Below are positions 8,583 through 17,784 of a stretch of 64,000 bases of DNA, piece by piece (within the stretch, counting starts at the first letter, position 1; each line of letters opens with the position of its first letter). Location of the stretch: contig LR134136.1 in the NCBI GenBank assembly GCA_900635495.1, positions 620,001 through 684,000 of the forward strand, written 5' to 3'. The position numbers were made by a program, and so were the translations under genes. The notes under the pieces were generated by a model. That model did not search any database. It saw only the letters and a program-made list of their open reading frames with translations, and was not told the DNA's origin. Source of the stretch: Atlantibacter hermannii (GTDB lineage: Bacteria > Pseudomonadota > Gammaproteobacteria > Enterobacterales > Enterobacteriaceae).

Positions 8583-9361
8583 CGCGCCGGTTTATCGATA
8601 CCCATTGCCACTTTGATTTTCCGCCGTTTACCGGAAATGAAGGCTCCGCGCTTGACCTCGCAGCGCAAGCCGGTGTGGAAAAAATCATTGTGCCAGCGGT
8701 TGATGAAACCCGCTTTGGTATCGTGTTAGACCTCGCAGCCCGTTACCCGGCGTTATACGCGGCGTTGGGGCTGCATCCGATTGTGATTGAAAACCATACT
8801 GAAGCGGCGCTGGCGGAGCTTGAACGGCGTCTGGTGCAACGTCCCGAAAAACTGGTGGCGATAGGCGAAATAGGCCTGGATCTGTATCGTGAGGACCCGC
8901 AGTTCGATCGTCAGGAATGGTTCCTCGATCGGCAGTTGCAGCTCGCGAAACGGTACGATCTGCCGGTGATCCTTCATTCGCGTCGCACCCACGACAAACT
9001 GGCTATGCATTTGAAGCGCCATAATCTGCCGCGCGCTGGCGTGGTACATGGTTTTGCCGGCAGTCTGCAACAGGCGGAGCGCTTTATCGCCCTCGGCTAC
9101 AAAATCGGTGTAGGCGGTACCATTACCTATCCCCGCGCCAGTAAAACCCGTGATGTCATGACAAAACTGCCGCTTGAGGCGCTGTTGCTGGAAACCGACG
9201 CGCCGGACATGCCGCTAAACGGCTGGCAGGGGCAGCCGAACCGCCCCGAACGCATCGCGCTGGTGTTTGATACGTTATGTGAATTACGCCGTGAAGCGCC
9301 GGAGGATATCGCCGCTGCGATCCGGGAAAATACCTTGCAGGTGTTTGATTTACAGATATAA
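8579..9361 (+). CDS. yjjV: TatD-family metal-dependent hydrolase YjjV
   Basis: A 260-residue TatD-family TIM-barrel hydrolase. The metal ligands are visible: DTHCHFD at residues 7-13, GEIGLD near 99-104, an HSR motif near 138 (VILHSRR), VHGFAG near 160, and ETDAPD near 207. The family includes 3'-5' exonucleases and DNases; the precise substrate of YjjV is unsettled. The start is a GTG overlapping the yjjU stop. The 3' end overlaps the convergent yjjW by 12 bp. Confidence 0.92.
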   Translation: MTRRFIDTHCHFDFPPFTGNEGSALDLAAQAGVEKIIVPAVDETRFGIVLDLAARYPALYAALGLHPIVIENHTEAALAELERRLVQRPEKLVAIGEIGLDLYREDPQFDRQEWFLDRQLQLAKRYDLPVILHSRRTHDKLAMHLKRHNLPRAGVVHGFAGSLQQAERFIALGYKIGVGGTITYPRASKTRDVMTKLPLEALLLETDAPDMPLNGWQGQPNRPERIALVFDTLCELRREAPEDIAAAIRENTLQVFDLQI

Positions 9362-10213
9362 CGCCGGAAGAATAATCGGGCGAACGCCGCGCTGTTGCAG
9401 GGCACTGGCCAACTGTTCCACCTCCTGTTTGCCTGCGCTTCGCCAGGTTCGCGCCTCGCCGTAAGTGCCATGATGATGAAACGCATTGATACGCACCGGC
9501 ACCGGCCCCAGTTCCCGCAGAAAAGCGCTCAGTTCATCAATATGCTGCATGTAGTCGCTGTGTTCAGGTATCAGTAACAGCCGCACTTCCGCCAGCTTAT
9601 TCTGTGACGCCAGAAACCGAATGCTGTTCAGGATCCGCGTATTGCCGCGTCCCGTCAGAAACCGGTGGCGCTGGTCATCCCAGGCCTTCAGATCCAGCAT
9701 TGCGCCGTCCATCACCGGGATGAGCTTCTCCCAGCCTGACTGACTGAGCTCGCCGTTACTGTCCACCAGGCAAGTAAGATGATGCAACGCTGGGTGACGT
9801 TTAATTGCGGCAAACAGATCGCGTACAAATGGCAGTTGAGTGGTGGCTTCGCCGCCGCTCAGGGTGATGCCTTCAATAAACGGGGCGGCGCGTTCTGTTT
9901 GCTTCAGCACCTCCTCCACGCTCAGCATCCGGGTCATCGGGCTGGCTTGCGAAGGACAGTTTTGCAGGCAGGTATCGCATTCAGCGCAGCGCGTTTCATC
10001 CCAAATGATGCGCCCGGCCGCCAGGCTTAGCGCCTGCTCAGGACAGCCGGGGACACAGTCACCGCACGCATCGCATAACCCGATGGTGTAAGGGTTGTGA
10101 CAGGTTTTACAACGCAGATTACAGCCCTGCAGGAACAGGGCCAGGCGACTGCCCGGCCCGTCAACGCAGGAGAACGGCAGGATCTTATTGATCGAAGCGC
10201 ATCTGCTGTTCAT
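9350..10213 (-). CDS. yjjW: Glycyl-radical enzyme activating protein YjjW
   Basis: A 287-residue radical-SAM activase. The radical-SAM cluster motif is near the N-terminus (GCNLRCKTCHNP, CX3CX2C). An inserted ferredoxin-like region follows with two CX2CX2CX3C clusters (CDACGDCVPGCP, CAECDTCLQNCP). The SAM-binding TLSGGEAT motif comes next. Partner: YjjI, encoded immediately upstream and overlapping by 29 bp, so the pair is co-expressed. It acts anaerobically to install a glycyl radical on YjjI. The metabolic role of the pair is unresolved. Confidence 0.92.
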   Translation of the reverse strand: MNSRCASINKILPFSCVDGPGSRLALFLQGCNLRCKTCHNPYTIGLCDACGDCVPGCPEQALSLAAGRIIWDETRCAECDTCLQNCPSQASPMTRMLSVEEVLKQTERAAPFIEGITLSGGEATTQLPFVRDLFAAIKRHPALHHLTCLVDSNGELSQSGWEKLIPVMDGAMLDLKAWDDQRHRFLTGRGNTRILNSIRFLASQNKLAEVRLLLIPEHSDYMQHIDELSAFLRELGPVPVRINAFHHHGTYGEARTWRSAGKQEVEQLASALQQRGVRPIILPALYL

Positions 10214-11735
10214 TACTCACCACGCGCGGCTTACGTTGCAGGATCCCGGTATTGCGGGCGGCTTCTTCACCCAGCCAGGTGGTATTCGTGCGTGAACCTT
10301 CAGCGCGGAATTTCTCCAGCTCCGATAGCCGCACCATATAACCGGTGACCCGCACCAGGTCATTGCCGACGACGTTGGCGGTAAATTCCCGCATGCCTGC
10401 TTTAAACGCGCCCCGGCAAAGCTGCACCACCGCCTGCGGATTGCGTTTCACCGTTTCATCAAGCGTCAAAATATCGCTAATGCCTGACGGGTAATGGCGA
10501 TGATGCGGAGCGACAGCCAGTAAATGCGTCACCGGATCCGGTTCATCCCCGTACGGTAACCGCGCGCCTGGCGTGGTGCCGGTATCGCTGCTGATGCCGG
10601 ATTGAGCATGCAACAGGGCACGCTGATTCCAGCCGTACGCCACCGGGGTGTTTTCCACATACGCCGCCAGTGCGGCGCTGATGCGATAGCCCAGTTCATT
10701 GGCTCCGGCATCCTTCCCATAGCGCTCGGTCATACCGGCTTTTTCACATAGCTGGTTTACCGCTTCGGCCAGCCCATAAATACCAAACATGGGGGCGAAA
10801 CGTTGCGGATCGATCAGGCCCTCACGCACCAGGAAACTTTCATTAAAGAAGTTCGACTTCTGATACAGAAATTCGCAGCGTGCGTTGATGATGGCACGCT
10901 GTTGTTCACAATAATAAGGAAGGGCGCGGGCGAAGAAATCTTCGATGCTGTCGCTGCGTGCGGCGACGGCGCTGAGATTGATGCGCACCAGCGTACTGCC
11001 ACCGCCACCCAGGGGCAGCGAGTTATAACAGCTGACAATACCATACTGCCCTGATGTGAAAATTTTATCATGCACCGGGCCATTGGCGATGTGCGGTTTG
11101 GAACAGGCGCAAATGTTTTCCGCAACCTGCAACAATAAATCATCGGGCGTAATTTGCGGGTCATAAATAAAAGTCAGATTAGGTGCAACCTGCTTCAGTT
11201 CTGCATCTGCACGTAAAATTGCCCGTGTAACCATGGAATCCTGCGGGCCGATATTGGCATGCATAAAGGCGTCGGGCAGGACGCGATCCAGATAGCGCCA
11301 GAAACGTTTTATGCGCAGATCGATTTCATCTTGTGTTAGAATTTTAACATAGGGCGACAACAGCGTATCCAGATGCCCCAGGAACACCGGCATCGACGTT
11401 ACTGAAGGAACGTGATGGTAAAGAATGGTGAGCATGGCGAGCGCATCGTCGAAATTTTCGGCAGGCGGCAGCTCCAGCCATTCGCTGCCCTGAGCGAGAC
11501 ATTTCGCATAATCAGGCAGGACATAGCGAGGCTTATAGGGCGCATGCCCTTCGAACATATCGCAGATAATGCCGTCTTCCAGCGCCTGGCGGGCAGCGTC
11601 AGGCAGTTCGGGGTAGGGCAGTGCATTCTCAGCCTCCAGCGCCAGAAAATGGCGTTTTTGAGCGGGCGAGAGCGCTGAGGAAGTAACGATAGTCTGGCAG
11701 CGCTCCAGCAGGCCGGTTTCATGAAGCTCGGACAT
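10185..11735 (-). CDS. yjjI: YjjI-family glycyl radical protein
   Basis: A 516-residue protein of the short glycyl-radical family YjjI. The C-terminal glycyl loop is present as LVRVTGYMVRL, about 50 residues from the end, matching the R-V-x-G-Y signature. A Cys-rich segment (ICACSKPHI) lies mid-protein. It shares little with PFL outside these parts, and the reaction is not established. It is transcribed leftward, divergent from deoC, with yjjW downstream in the same operon. Confidence 0.9.
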   Translation of the reverse strand: MSELHETGLLERCQTIVTSSALSPAQKRHFLALEAENALPYPELPDAARQALEDGIICDMFEGHAPYKPRYVLPDYAKCLAQGSEWLELPPAENFDDALAMLTILYHHVPSVTSMPVFLGHLDTLLSPYVKILTQDEIDLRIKRFWRYLDRVLPDAFMHANIGPQDSMVTRAILRADAELKQVAPNLTFIYDPQITPDDLLLQVAENICACSKPHIANGPVHDKIFTSGQYGIVSCYNSLPLGGGGSTLVRINLSAVAARSDSIEDFFARALPYYCEQQRAIINARCEFLYQKSNFFNESFLVREGLIDPQRFAPMFGIYGLAEAVNQLCEKAGMTERYGKDAGANELGYRISAALAAYVENTPVAYGWNQRALLHAQSGISSDTGTTPGARLPYGDEPDPVTHLLAVAPHHRHYPSGISDILTLDETVKRNPQAVVQLCRGAFKAGMREFTANVVGNDLVRVTGYMVRLSELEKFRAEGSRTNTTWLGEEAARNTGILQRKPRVVSNEQQMRFDQ

Positions 11736-11841
11736 GATGTGTTCCTTACAGAGGGGTCAGTGGCCTCAATGTAAAGCCAATAACGTCACGCGCTTTTGAT
11801 CCTGAGCGCCACATTGGGTACTGATGCGTGAATTCGTCCTG

Positions 11842-11867
11842 AAATTTTTGAATTGCGTCACAAGAGT
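11842..11867 (+). promoter_or_regulatory. CRP-like site (distal) of the deo promoter
   Basis: TTTGA-N6-TCACA inside AAAT...ACAAGA matches the CRP palindrome (TGTGA-N6-TCACA) with one change. Its centre is 53 bp upstream of the proximal site, the spacing of the CRP-2/CRP-1 pair of E. coli deoP2. Confidence 0.65.
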
Positions 11868-11899
11868 GGTGTATGGCGAGTAACATCCTTTTCCATAAC

Positions 11900-11915
11900 T
11901 GTGACGCCCATCTAA
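11900..11915 (+). promoter_or_regulatory. CRP-like site (proximal) of the deo promoter
   Basis: TGTGA-N6-TCTAA has one perfect half-site and one weak one. Its centre lies about 40 bp upstream of the presumed start next to the DeoR palindrome. In E. coli deoP2, CytR binds between such paired CRP sites. Confidence 0.6.
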
Positions 11916-11932
11916 GAGTCGACGCGAGTAAA

Positions 11933-11948
11933 TGTTAGAATACTAACA
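11933..11948 (+). promoter_or_regulatory. DeoR operator overlapping the deo -10 region
   Basis: TGTTAGAATACTAACA is a near-perfect 16-bp palindrome and is the known DeoR operator sequence. TAGAAT within it can serve as the -10. Deoxyribose-5-phosphate relieves DeoR repression of the deo operon. Confidence 0.85.
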
Positions 11949-12005
11949 TTCCGCGCGATTGAATTTTGAACCGGTGACCCCGGCTTCATCTATCTGGAGA
12001 ACGAT

Positions 12006-12785
12006 ATGACCGATTTAACCAAAAGCAGCCTGCGTGCATTGCAACTGATGGACTTAACCACGCTGAATGATGACGACACGAATGAGAAAGTGATCGCGCT
12101 GTGCCATCAGGCCAAAACGCCGGTGGGCAATACCGCTGCCATCTGCATTTACCCGCGTTTTATCCCGATTGCGCGTAAAACGTTAAAAGAGCAAGGCACG
12201 CCGGACATTCGTATCGCGACGGTCACCAACTTCCCACATGGCAATGACGACATTGACATCGCACTGGCAGAAACGCGCGCCGCCATCGCTTACGGTGCCG
12301 ACGAAGTGGATGTGGTATTCCCGTACCGTGCGCTGATCGCCGGTAACGAACAAGTCGGTTTCGACCTGGTGAAAGCCTGTAAAGACGCGTGCGCAGCGGC
12401 AAACGTGCTGCTGAAAGTCATCATCGAAACCGGTGAACTGAAAGAAGAAGCGCTGATCCGTAAAGCGTCTGAAATCTCTATTAAAGCGGGCGCGGATTTC
12501 ATTAAAACCTCCACCGGTAAAGTGCCGGTGAACGCGACGCCGGAAAGCGCGCGCATTATGATGGAAGTTATCCGTGATATGGGCGTGTCTAAAACCGTTG
12601 GTTTCAAACCGGCTGGCGGCGTGCGTACCGCCGAAGACGCGCAGCAGTTCCTGGCAATTGCCGATGAACTGTTTGGCGCTGACTGGGCCGATGCCCGCCA
12701 CTATCGCTTTGGCGCATCCAGCCTGCTGGCAAGCCTGCTTAAAGCGCTGGGCCACGGCGACGGTAAGAGCGCAAGCAGCTACTAA
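12006..12785 (+). CDS. deoC: Deoxyribose-phosphate aldolase
   Basis: A 259-residue class I aldolase converting 2-deoxyribose-5-phosphate to glyceraldehyde-3-phosphate and acetaldehyde. The Schiff-base lysine lies in the conserved DFIKTSTGK motif (residues ~163-171), and the second lysine in VGFKPAGGVRT (~199-209). It is the first gene of deoCABD, preceded by a DeoR operator and a CRP-site pair, so induction by deoxynucleosides is expected. A REP-like element separates it from deoA. Confidence 0.97.
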   Translation: MTDLTKSSLRALQLMDLTTLNDDDTNEKVIALCHQAKTPVGNTAAICIYPRFIPIARKTLKEQGTPDIRIATVTNFPHGNDDIDIALAETRAAIAYGADEVDVVFPYRALIAGNEQVGFDLVKACKDACAAANVLLKVIIETGELKEEALIRKASEISIKAGADFIKTSTGKVPVNATPESARIMMEVIRDMGVSKTVGFKPAGGVRTAEDAQQFLAIADELFGADWADARHYRFGASSLLASLLKALGHGDGKSASSY

Positions 12786-12804
12786 AACAGGTCGCCAGAC
12801 CTGG

Positions 12805-12866
12805 GCCGGATGGGCGTAGCCCCATCCGGCATCAATAACCACGCCGGGAGCGCTACGCTTGCCGGC
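12805..12866. repeat. REP/BIME-like palindromic pair between deoC and deoA
   Basis: GCCGGATGGG (12805) pairs with CCCATCCGGC (ending 12830) around GCGTAG. It is followed 12 bp later by a second imperfect palindrome, GCCGGGAGCG...TTGCCGGC. The GCCGGATGG and CGCTACGC cores are typical of enterobacterial REP units. Family role: mRNA 3'-end stabilisation or gyrase/IHF binding. Confidence 0.7.
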
Positions 12867-12906
12867 CTCCAGATGGCCTTCTACTCTTTTCCCTTGGGGA
12901 GGTACC

Positions 12907-14229
12907 GTGTTTCTCGCACAAGAAATTATTCGTAAAAAACGTGATGGTCATGCATTGAGCGATGAAGAAATTCGCTTCTTTATCAACGGTATTCGTGACA
13001 ACACCGTCTCTGAAGGGCAGATCGCGGCCCTGGCGATGACCATTTTTTTCCACGATATGTCGATGCCTGAGCGTGTCTCGCTGACCATGGCGATGCGGGA
13101 TTCCGGTACCGTGCTGGACTGGAAGAGCCTCAACCTGAACGGCCCGATCGTCGACAAACACTCTACCGGCGGCGTGGGCGACGTGACCTCGCTGATGCTG
13201 GGCCCAATGGTAGCGGCCTGCGGCGGTTACGTTCCGATGATCTCCGGGCGCGGCCTGGGCCACACGGGCGGGACGCTCGATAAACTGGAAGCCATTCCGG
13301 GTTTCGATATTTTCCCGGACGATCAACGCTTCCGCGAAATCATTAAAGATGTTGGCGTGGCGATTATCGGCCAGACCAGCTCACTCGCACCGGCAGACAA
13401 ACGCTTCTACGCCACCCGCGATATTACTGCCACCGTTGACTCCATTCCGCTGATTACCGCCTCGATTCTGGCCAAAAAGCTGGCAGAAGGCCTGGATGCG
13501 CTGGTAATGGACGTGAAAGTGGGCAGCGGGGCGTTTATGCCGACGTATGAACTTTCCGAAGCGCTGGCGGAAGCCATTGTTGGCGTCGCCAACGGCGCAG
13601 GCGTTCGCACGACCGCACTGCTGACCGACATGAATCAGGTGCTGGCGTCCAGCGCGGGCAACGCCGTTGAAGTGCGCGAAGCCGTGCAGTTCCTGACCGG
13701 CGAATACCGTAACCCGCGCCTGTTCGAGGTGACCATGGCGCTGTGCGTGGAAATGCTGATTTCCGGCCGTCTGGCTCGCGACGAAGCCGATGCGCGTAAA
13801 CAGCTGCAGGCAGTACTGGATAACGGCAAAGCGGCGGAAGTGTTTGGCCGAATGGTCAGCGCGCAAAAAGGCCCGGCGGACTTCGTGGAAAATTATGACC
13901 GCTATCTGCCTGCTGCCACCCTGAGCAAAGCCGTCTATGCCGATCGCAGCGGCGTGGTTTCCGCCATGGATACCCGCGCACTGGGTATGGCGGTGGTATC
14001 CATGGGCGGCGGCCGTCGTCAGGCGTCAGACACCATCGATTACAGCGTGGGCTTTACGGATATGGCACGCCTCGGCGACACCGTTGACGGCGAGCGTCCG
14101 CTGGCGATTATCCATGCTAAAAACGAAGCCTCCTGGCAGGAAGCGGCAAATGCCGTGAAAGCAGCGATTCAGGTCGGCGACACGGCGGGCGACGCTACGC
14201 CGGTGGTGTATCGCAGAATCAGTAAGTAA
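12907..14229 (+). CDS. deoA: Thymidine phosphorylase
   Basis: A 440-residue enzyme cleaving thymidine or deoxyuridine with phosphate to base and deoxyribose-1-phosphate. The family signature is DKHSTGGVGD...LMLGPMVAACG (residues ~82-108), followed by SGRGLGHTGGTLDKLE. An in-frame ORF extends upstream to 12859, but GTG 12907 preceded by GGGGAGGT gives the exact DeoA N-terminus (FLAQEIIRKKRDG). It supplies the pathway intermediate used by DeoB and DeoC. Confidence 0.96.
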   Translation: MFLAQEIIRKKRDGHALSDEEIRFFINGIRDNTVSEGQIAALAMTIFFHDMSMPERVSLTMAMRDSGTVLDWKSLNLNGPIVDKHSTGGVGDVTSLMLGPMVAACGGYVPMISGRGLGHTGGTLDKLEAIPGFDIFPDDQRFREIIKDVGVAIIGQTSSLAPADKRFYATRDITATVDSIPLITASILAKKLAEGLDALVMDVKVGSGAFMPTYELSEALAEAIVGVANGAGVRTTALLTDMNQVLASSAGNAVEVREAVQFLTGEYRNPRLFEVTMALCVEMLISGRLARDEADARKQLQAVLDNGKAAEVFGRMVSAQKGPADFVENYDRYLPAATLSKAVYADRSGVVSAMDTRALGMAVVSMGGGRRQASDTIDYSVGFTDMARLGDTVDGERPLAIIHAKNEASWQEAANAVKAAIQVGDTAGDATPVVYRRISK

Positions 14230-14230
14230 C

Positions 14231-14254
14231 CGTCTTCGCTTCCTGGGGAAGACG
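14231..14254 (+). other. Intercistronic hairpin deoA-deoB
   Basis: CGTCTTC pairs with GAAGACG just after the deoA stop. TATACT and a run of eight T follow within 55 bp. In E. coli an internal inosine-inducible promoter precedes deoB, and this segment could hold the equivalent, but that is inference. Confidence 0.4.
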
Positions 14255-14344
14255 TATTTGGGTATACTGATCTGATCGCATTTTTTTTAACGCCCCGGGC
14301 GATAAACGTCACAGGCGTTGATAGCGCAACGTACGGAGAAAAAT

Positions 14345-15568
14345 ATGAAACGTGCATTTATTATGGTACTGGATTCATTCGGTATTGGCGCGACTGAAGA
14401 TGCAGAACGTTTTGGCGATGTCGGGGCCGACACCCTCGGTCACATTGCTGAAGCCTGCGCAAAAGGTGAAGCGGATCATGGCCGTAAAGGCCCGCTGAAT
14501 CTCCCGAACCTGACCCGTCTTGGTCTGGTGAAAGCCCACGAAGGCGCCACGGGCAAAATCGCCACCGGTATGGACGGCAACGCCGACGTGATTGGCGCAT
14601 ACGCCTGGGCGCATGAACTGTCGTCCGGTAAAGATACCCCGTCAGGCCACTGGGAAATCGCTGGCGTACCGGTGCTGTTCGACTGGGGCTATTTCAGCGA
14701 TCAAACCAACAGCTTCCCGCAGGAATTGCTGGATAAACTGGTTGAGCGCGCCAATCTGCCGGGCTACCTCGGTAACTGCCACTCTTCCGGGACGGTGATC
14801 CTGGATGAGCTGGGCGAAGAGCACATGAAGACCGGCAAGCCGATTTTCTACACCTCTGCCGACTCGGTATTCCAGATTGCCTGCCACGAAGAAACATTCG
14901 GGCTGGATCGCCTGTACGAGCTGTGTGAAATCGCCCGTGAAGAGCTGACGGAAGGCGGTTACAACATTGGCCGTGTTATCGCGCGTCCGTTTATCGGCGA
15001 TAAAGCAGGTAACTTCCAGCGTACCGGCAACCGTCACGACCTGGCCGTTGAACCGCCTGCGCCGACCGTGCTGCAGAAGCTGGTAGACGAGAAGGGCGGC
15101 AACGTGGTTTCCGTGGGTAAAATCGCGGATATCTACGCGAACTGCGGCATCACCAAAAAGGTCAAAGCGACCGGTCTGGATGCGCTGTTTGACGCCACGG
15201 TGAAAGAGATGAAAGCCGCAGGCGATAACACCATCGTGTTCACCAACTTCGTCGACTTTGACTCCTCCTGGGGCCACCGTCGCGATGTAGCGGGCTACGC
15301 TGCCGGGCTGGAGCTGTTTGACCGTCGTCTGCCGGAACTGATGGAACTGGTGGGCGAGGATGACATCCTGATCCTGACCGCCGACCACGGTTGCGACCCA
15401 ACCTGGAAAGGCACCGATCATACCCGCGAACATATCCCGGTACTGATCTATGGTCCGAAAGTGAAACCGGGCTCGCTCGGTCACCGCGAAACCTTCGCGG
15501 ACATCGGCCAGACCGTCGCCAGCTACTTTGGCACTTCCGATATGGAATACGGCAAAAACATGTTGTGA
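14345..15568 (+). CDS. deoB: Phosphopentomutase
   Basis: A 407-residue member of the alkaline-phosphatase superfamily. It interconverts (deoxy)ribose-1- and -5-phosphate. The N-terminal metal/phosphate site is FIMVLDSFGIGA (residues ~4-15). The C-terminal metal-binding motif is ILTADHGCDPTWKGTDHTRE. The in-frame ORF begins at 14318, but ATG 14345 after CGGAGAAAAAT gives the normal start. It is the third gene of deoCABD. Confidence 0.97.
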   Translation: MKRAFIMVLDSFGIGATEDAERFGDVGADTLGHIAEACAKGEADHGRKGPLNLPNLTRLGLVKAHEGATGKIATGMDGNADVIGAYAWAHELSSGKDTPSGHWEIAGVPVLFDWGYFSDQTNSFPQELLDKLVERANLPGYLGNCHSSGTVILDELGEEHMKTGKPIFYTSADSVFQIACHEETFGLDRLYELCEIAREELTEGGYNIGRVIARPFIGDKAGNFQRTGNRHDLAVEPPAPTVLQKLVDEKGGNVVSVGKIADIYANCGITKKVKATGLDALFDATVKEMKAAGDNTIVFTNFVDFDSSWGHRRDVAGYAAGLELFDRRLPELMELVGEDDILILTADHGCDPTWKGTDHTREHIPVLIYGPKVKPGSLGHRETFADIGQTVASYFGTSDMEYGKNML

Positions 15569-15621
15569 TTGGCGGGGCGGCGTGTCCGCCCCCGATGAAC
15601 CATTTTAAAAGGAATAAATTC

Positions 15622-16341
15622 ATGGCTACGCCACACATTAATGCAGAGATGGGTGATTTCGCTGACGTTGTTCTGATGCCGGGCGACCCGCTGCGCGCGA
15701 AACATATCGCGGAAACTTTCCTGGAAGACGTGCGTGAAGTGAACAACGTGCGCGGCATGCTGGGTTTCACCGGTACGTATAAAGGCCGCAAAATCTCCGT
15801 CATGGGCCACGGTATGGGCATTCCATCCTGCTCCATCTACACCAAAGAGCTGATCACCGATTTCGGCGTGAAGAAAATCATCCGTGTGGGTTCCTGCGGT
15901 GCGGTGCGTGCCGATGTCAAACTGCGTGACGTGGTGATTGGTATGGGTGCCTGCACCGATTCCAAAGTGAACCGTCTGCGTTTCAAAGACCACGATTTTG
16001 CAGCGATTGCGGATTACGGCATGGTGCGTGACGCGGTTGATGCGGCGAAAGCGCTGGGCGTGGAAGCCCGCGTGGGTAACATCTTCTCTGCTGACCTGTT
16101 CTATACGCCGGACCCGTCCATGTTTGATGTGATGGAAAAATACGGCATCCTGGGCGTGGAAATGGAAGCGGCAGGTATCTACGGCGTGGCGGCGGAATTT
16201 GGCGCCAAAGCCCTGACCATCTGCACCGTGTCTGACCATATCCGTACCCACGAGCAGACCACGGCGGCAGAACGCCAGACCACCTTCAATGACATGATCA
16301 AAATCGCGCTGGAATCCGTGCTGTTAGGCGACAAAGCGTAA
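15622..16341 (+). CDS. deoD: Purine nucleoside phosphorylase
   Basis: A 239-residue hexameric purine nucleoside phosphorylase, the same length as E. coli DeoD. It phosphorolyses (deoxy)purine nucleosides to base and (deoxy)ribose-1-phosphate. Visible motifs: MPGDPLRAK (phosphate site), GHGMGIPS, RVGSCGA, and VEMEAAGIYG near residue 180 for ribose binding. ATG 15622 follows an AAAAGGA site. It is the last gene of the deo operon, followed by a strong hairpin. Confidence 0.97.
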   Translation: MATPHINAEMGDFADVVLMPGDPLRAKHIAETFLEDVREVNNVRGMLGFTGTYKGRKISVMGHGMGIPSCSIYTKELITDFGVKKIIRVGSCGAVRADVKLRDVVIGMGACTDSKVNRLRFKDHDFAAIADYGMVRDAVDAAKALGVEARVGNIFSADLFYTPDPSMFDVMEKYGILGVEMEAAGIYGVAAEFGAKALTICTVSDHIRTHEQTTAAERQTTFNDMIKIALESVLLGDKA

Positions 16342-16350
16342 TTTGTTCCT

Positions 16351-16383
16351 GACTTTGCCAGTCATCCCCCGGCTGGCAAAGTC
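16351..16383 (+). terminator. deo operon terminator hairpin
   Basis: A perfect 11-bp stem, GACTTTGCCAG / CTGGCAAAGTC, with an 11-nt loop, 9 bp after deoD. There is no long T-tract. Confidence 0.7.
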
Positions 16384-16565
16384 GTTTACCACCCCGTAAT
16401 TATTTCAACGTCTTCCCACACGCGCTATCCTTTATACATTCACATTACGGATATACCCGTCTTCTTTCCCGTTGCCGGCGTATGCGTTTTCGCGCTTATC
16501 GGTTTCGCCCGACACGCGTCCCGCAACATGAATGATGTTGGGTATGCAGGGAACAATACATCGTT

Positions 16566-17753
16566 GTGAAAAAACTACTTCATCGCTGCCTGGCCCTGTT
16601 TTCCGCACACGGCGTGCTTGCCCTGCTCGTGGCGGCCTGTGGCTATCTCTTTTTGCATCCGGTACTGATAAGAACCGCCGATGTCCTGCCCCGGATGCAA
16701 AGTTTTAGCACCTGGAAAGAGGCGCTGTCGGTACTCGGTTTACTTGAAATTCCGCAGTTTGTGCTGGGGCTGGGATTGATTCTGATGGCCTTCGGGCTGT
16801 TGCTGCGCGCGCGCACCGCCTGGGCCTTCTCGTTGCTGCTGTTAATGGCTGTCAGTATCTTTAATCTGTTATCGCCCCAGGGCACGCCGGGCCTGAGCCT
16901 GGGCGCGCTGGTGCTGATACTGTTGTTAACCGGATACTGGCGTCAGTTCGATCGCGCGAGTCTGGCGGCGGGCGGTCTGTTCGCCCTGGTCAGTTTTGTC
17001 TCGTTACTGCTGTATGCGGTGATGGGCGCGCTGTACCTTGGGGAACAGTTCTCACCGGCGATTGTGGATATGCCCACGGCGTTCTACTTTGCGATTGTCG
17101 GCATGTCCACCGTTGGCTTTGGCGATATTATCCCCGTCACCTCCACGTCGCGACTGTTTACCGTGTCGGTCATCGTGATGGGCATCACTGTCTTTGCGAC
17201 ATCCATCAGCGCCATTATCGGGCCGATAATTGGCGGTAAGTTAAAACGAATCGTTACAGGGCAGATTTCACACGTGATGCGTAAAAATCACTTTATTATT
17301 GCCGGCGCATCGCCGCTGGCGCTCAGTGTTTACCATGGCTTAAAGGCGCGCGGCGAAGCGGTCACCGTAATTGTCCCGCCGCATCTCCCTCATGAATATC
17401 CGCCGGACACGGACCTGATCACGGGCGACCCGTCTAATGCGGTTGAACTGGTGAAAGCGGGAGCGGAAAAAGCGAAGTACATTCTGGCGCTGCGTGATGA
17501 CGACGCTGAAAATGCGTTTATCGTGCTCGCCGCGAAAGAGGTGGAAGGCAAGGACACCAAAACCATTTCTGTGGTTAATGCCAGCAAAAACCTGCAAAAA
17601 ATTAAGCGCGTTCAGCCGGATATGGTGTTTTCCCTGCAAACTCTTGGCAGCGAATTGCTGGTGCGCACGCTGAACGGCGAACCTATCGACAATAAACTTA
17701 TTACCGCGCTGTTTTTCGGCGATACGGCGCAGCACAAAGAGGATGCATCATAA
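16566..17753 (+). CDS. Voltage-gated-type potassium channel with RCK (TrkA-N) domain
   Basis: A 395-residue protein from GTG 16566. The N-terminal ~215 residues contain about six hydrophobic helices. The selectivity filter is TVGFGD, in MSTVGFGDIIPVTS (~180-193), flanked by a pore helix and an inner helix. The C-terminal region from ~240 is a TrkA-N/RCK Rossmann domain (FIIAGASPLALSV, then ITGDPSNAVELVKAGAEKAKYILAL). Family role: inner-membrane K+ channel related to Kch. The last 44 codons and the stop are duplicated at 21658-21789 as part of a 415-bp direct repeat. It occupies the position of yjjJ in E. coli. Confidence 0.9.
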   Translation: MKKLLHRCLALFSAHGVLALLVAACGYLFLHPVLIRTADVLPRMQSFSTWKEALSVLGLLEIPQFVLGLGLILMAFGLLLRARTAWAFSLLLLMAVSIFNLLSPQGTPGLSLGALVLILLLTGYWRQFDRASLAAGGLFALVSFVSLLLYAVMGALYLGEQFSPAIVDMPTAFYFAIVGMSTVGFGDIIPVTSTSRLFTVSVIVMGITVFATSISAIIGPIIGGKLKRIVTGQISHVMRKNHFIIAGASPLALSVYHGLKARGEAVTVIVPPHLPHEYPPDTDLITGDPSNAVELVKAGAEKAKYILALRDDDAENAFIVLAAKEVEGKDTKTISVVNASKNLQKIKRVQPDMVFSLQTLGSELLVRTLNGEPIDNKLITALFFGDTAQHKEDAS

Positions 17754-17770
17754 CGCCCGGCGTCGGGCGT
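17753..17770. terminator. Hairpin between channel gene and lplA fragment
   Basis: A 7-bp stem, ACGCCCG / CGGGCGT, with a 4-nt loop, immediately after the channel stop. It can serve convergent genes. It is repeated at 21789-21806 in the duplication. Confidence 0.55.
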
Positions 17771-17784
17771 GATGATAAAAAACC

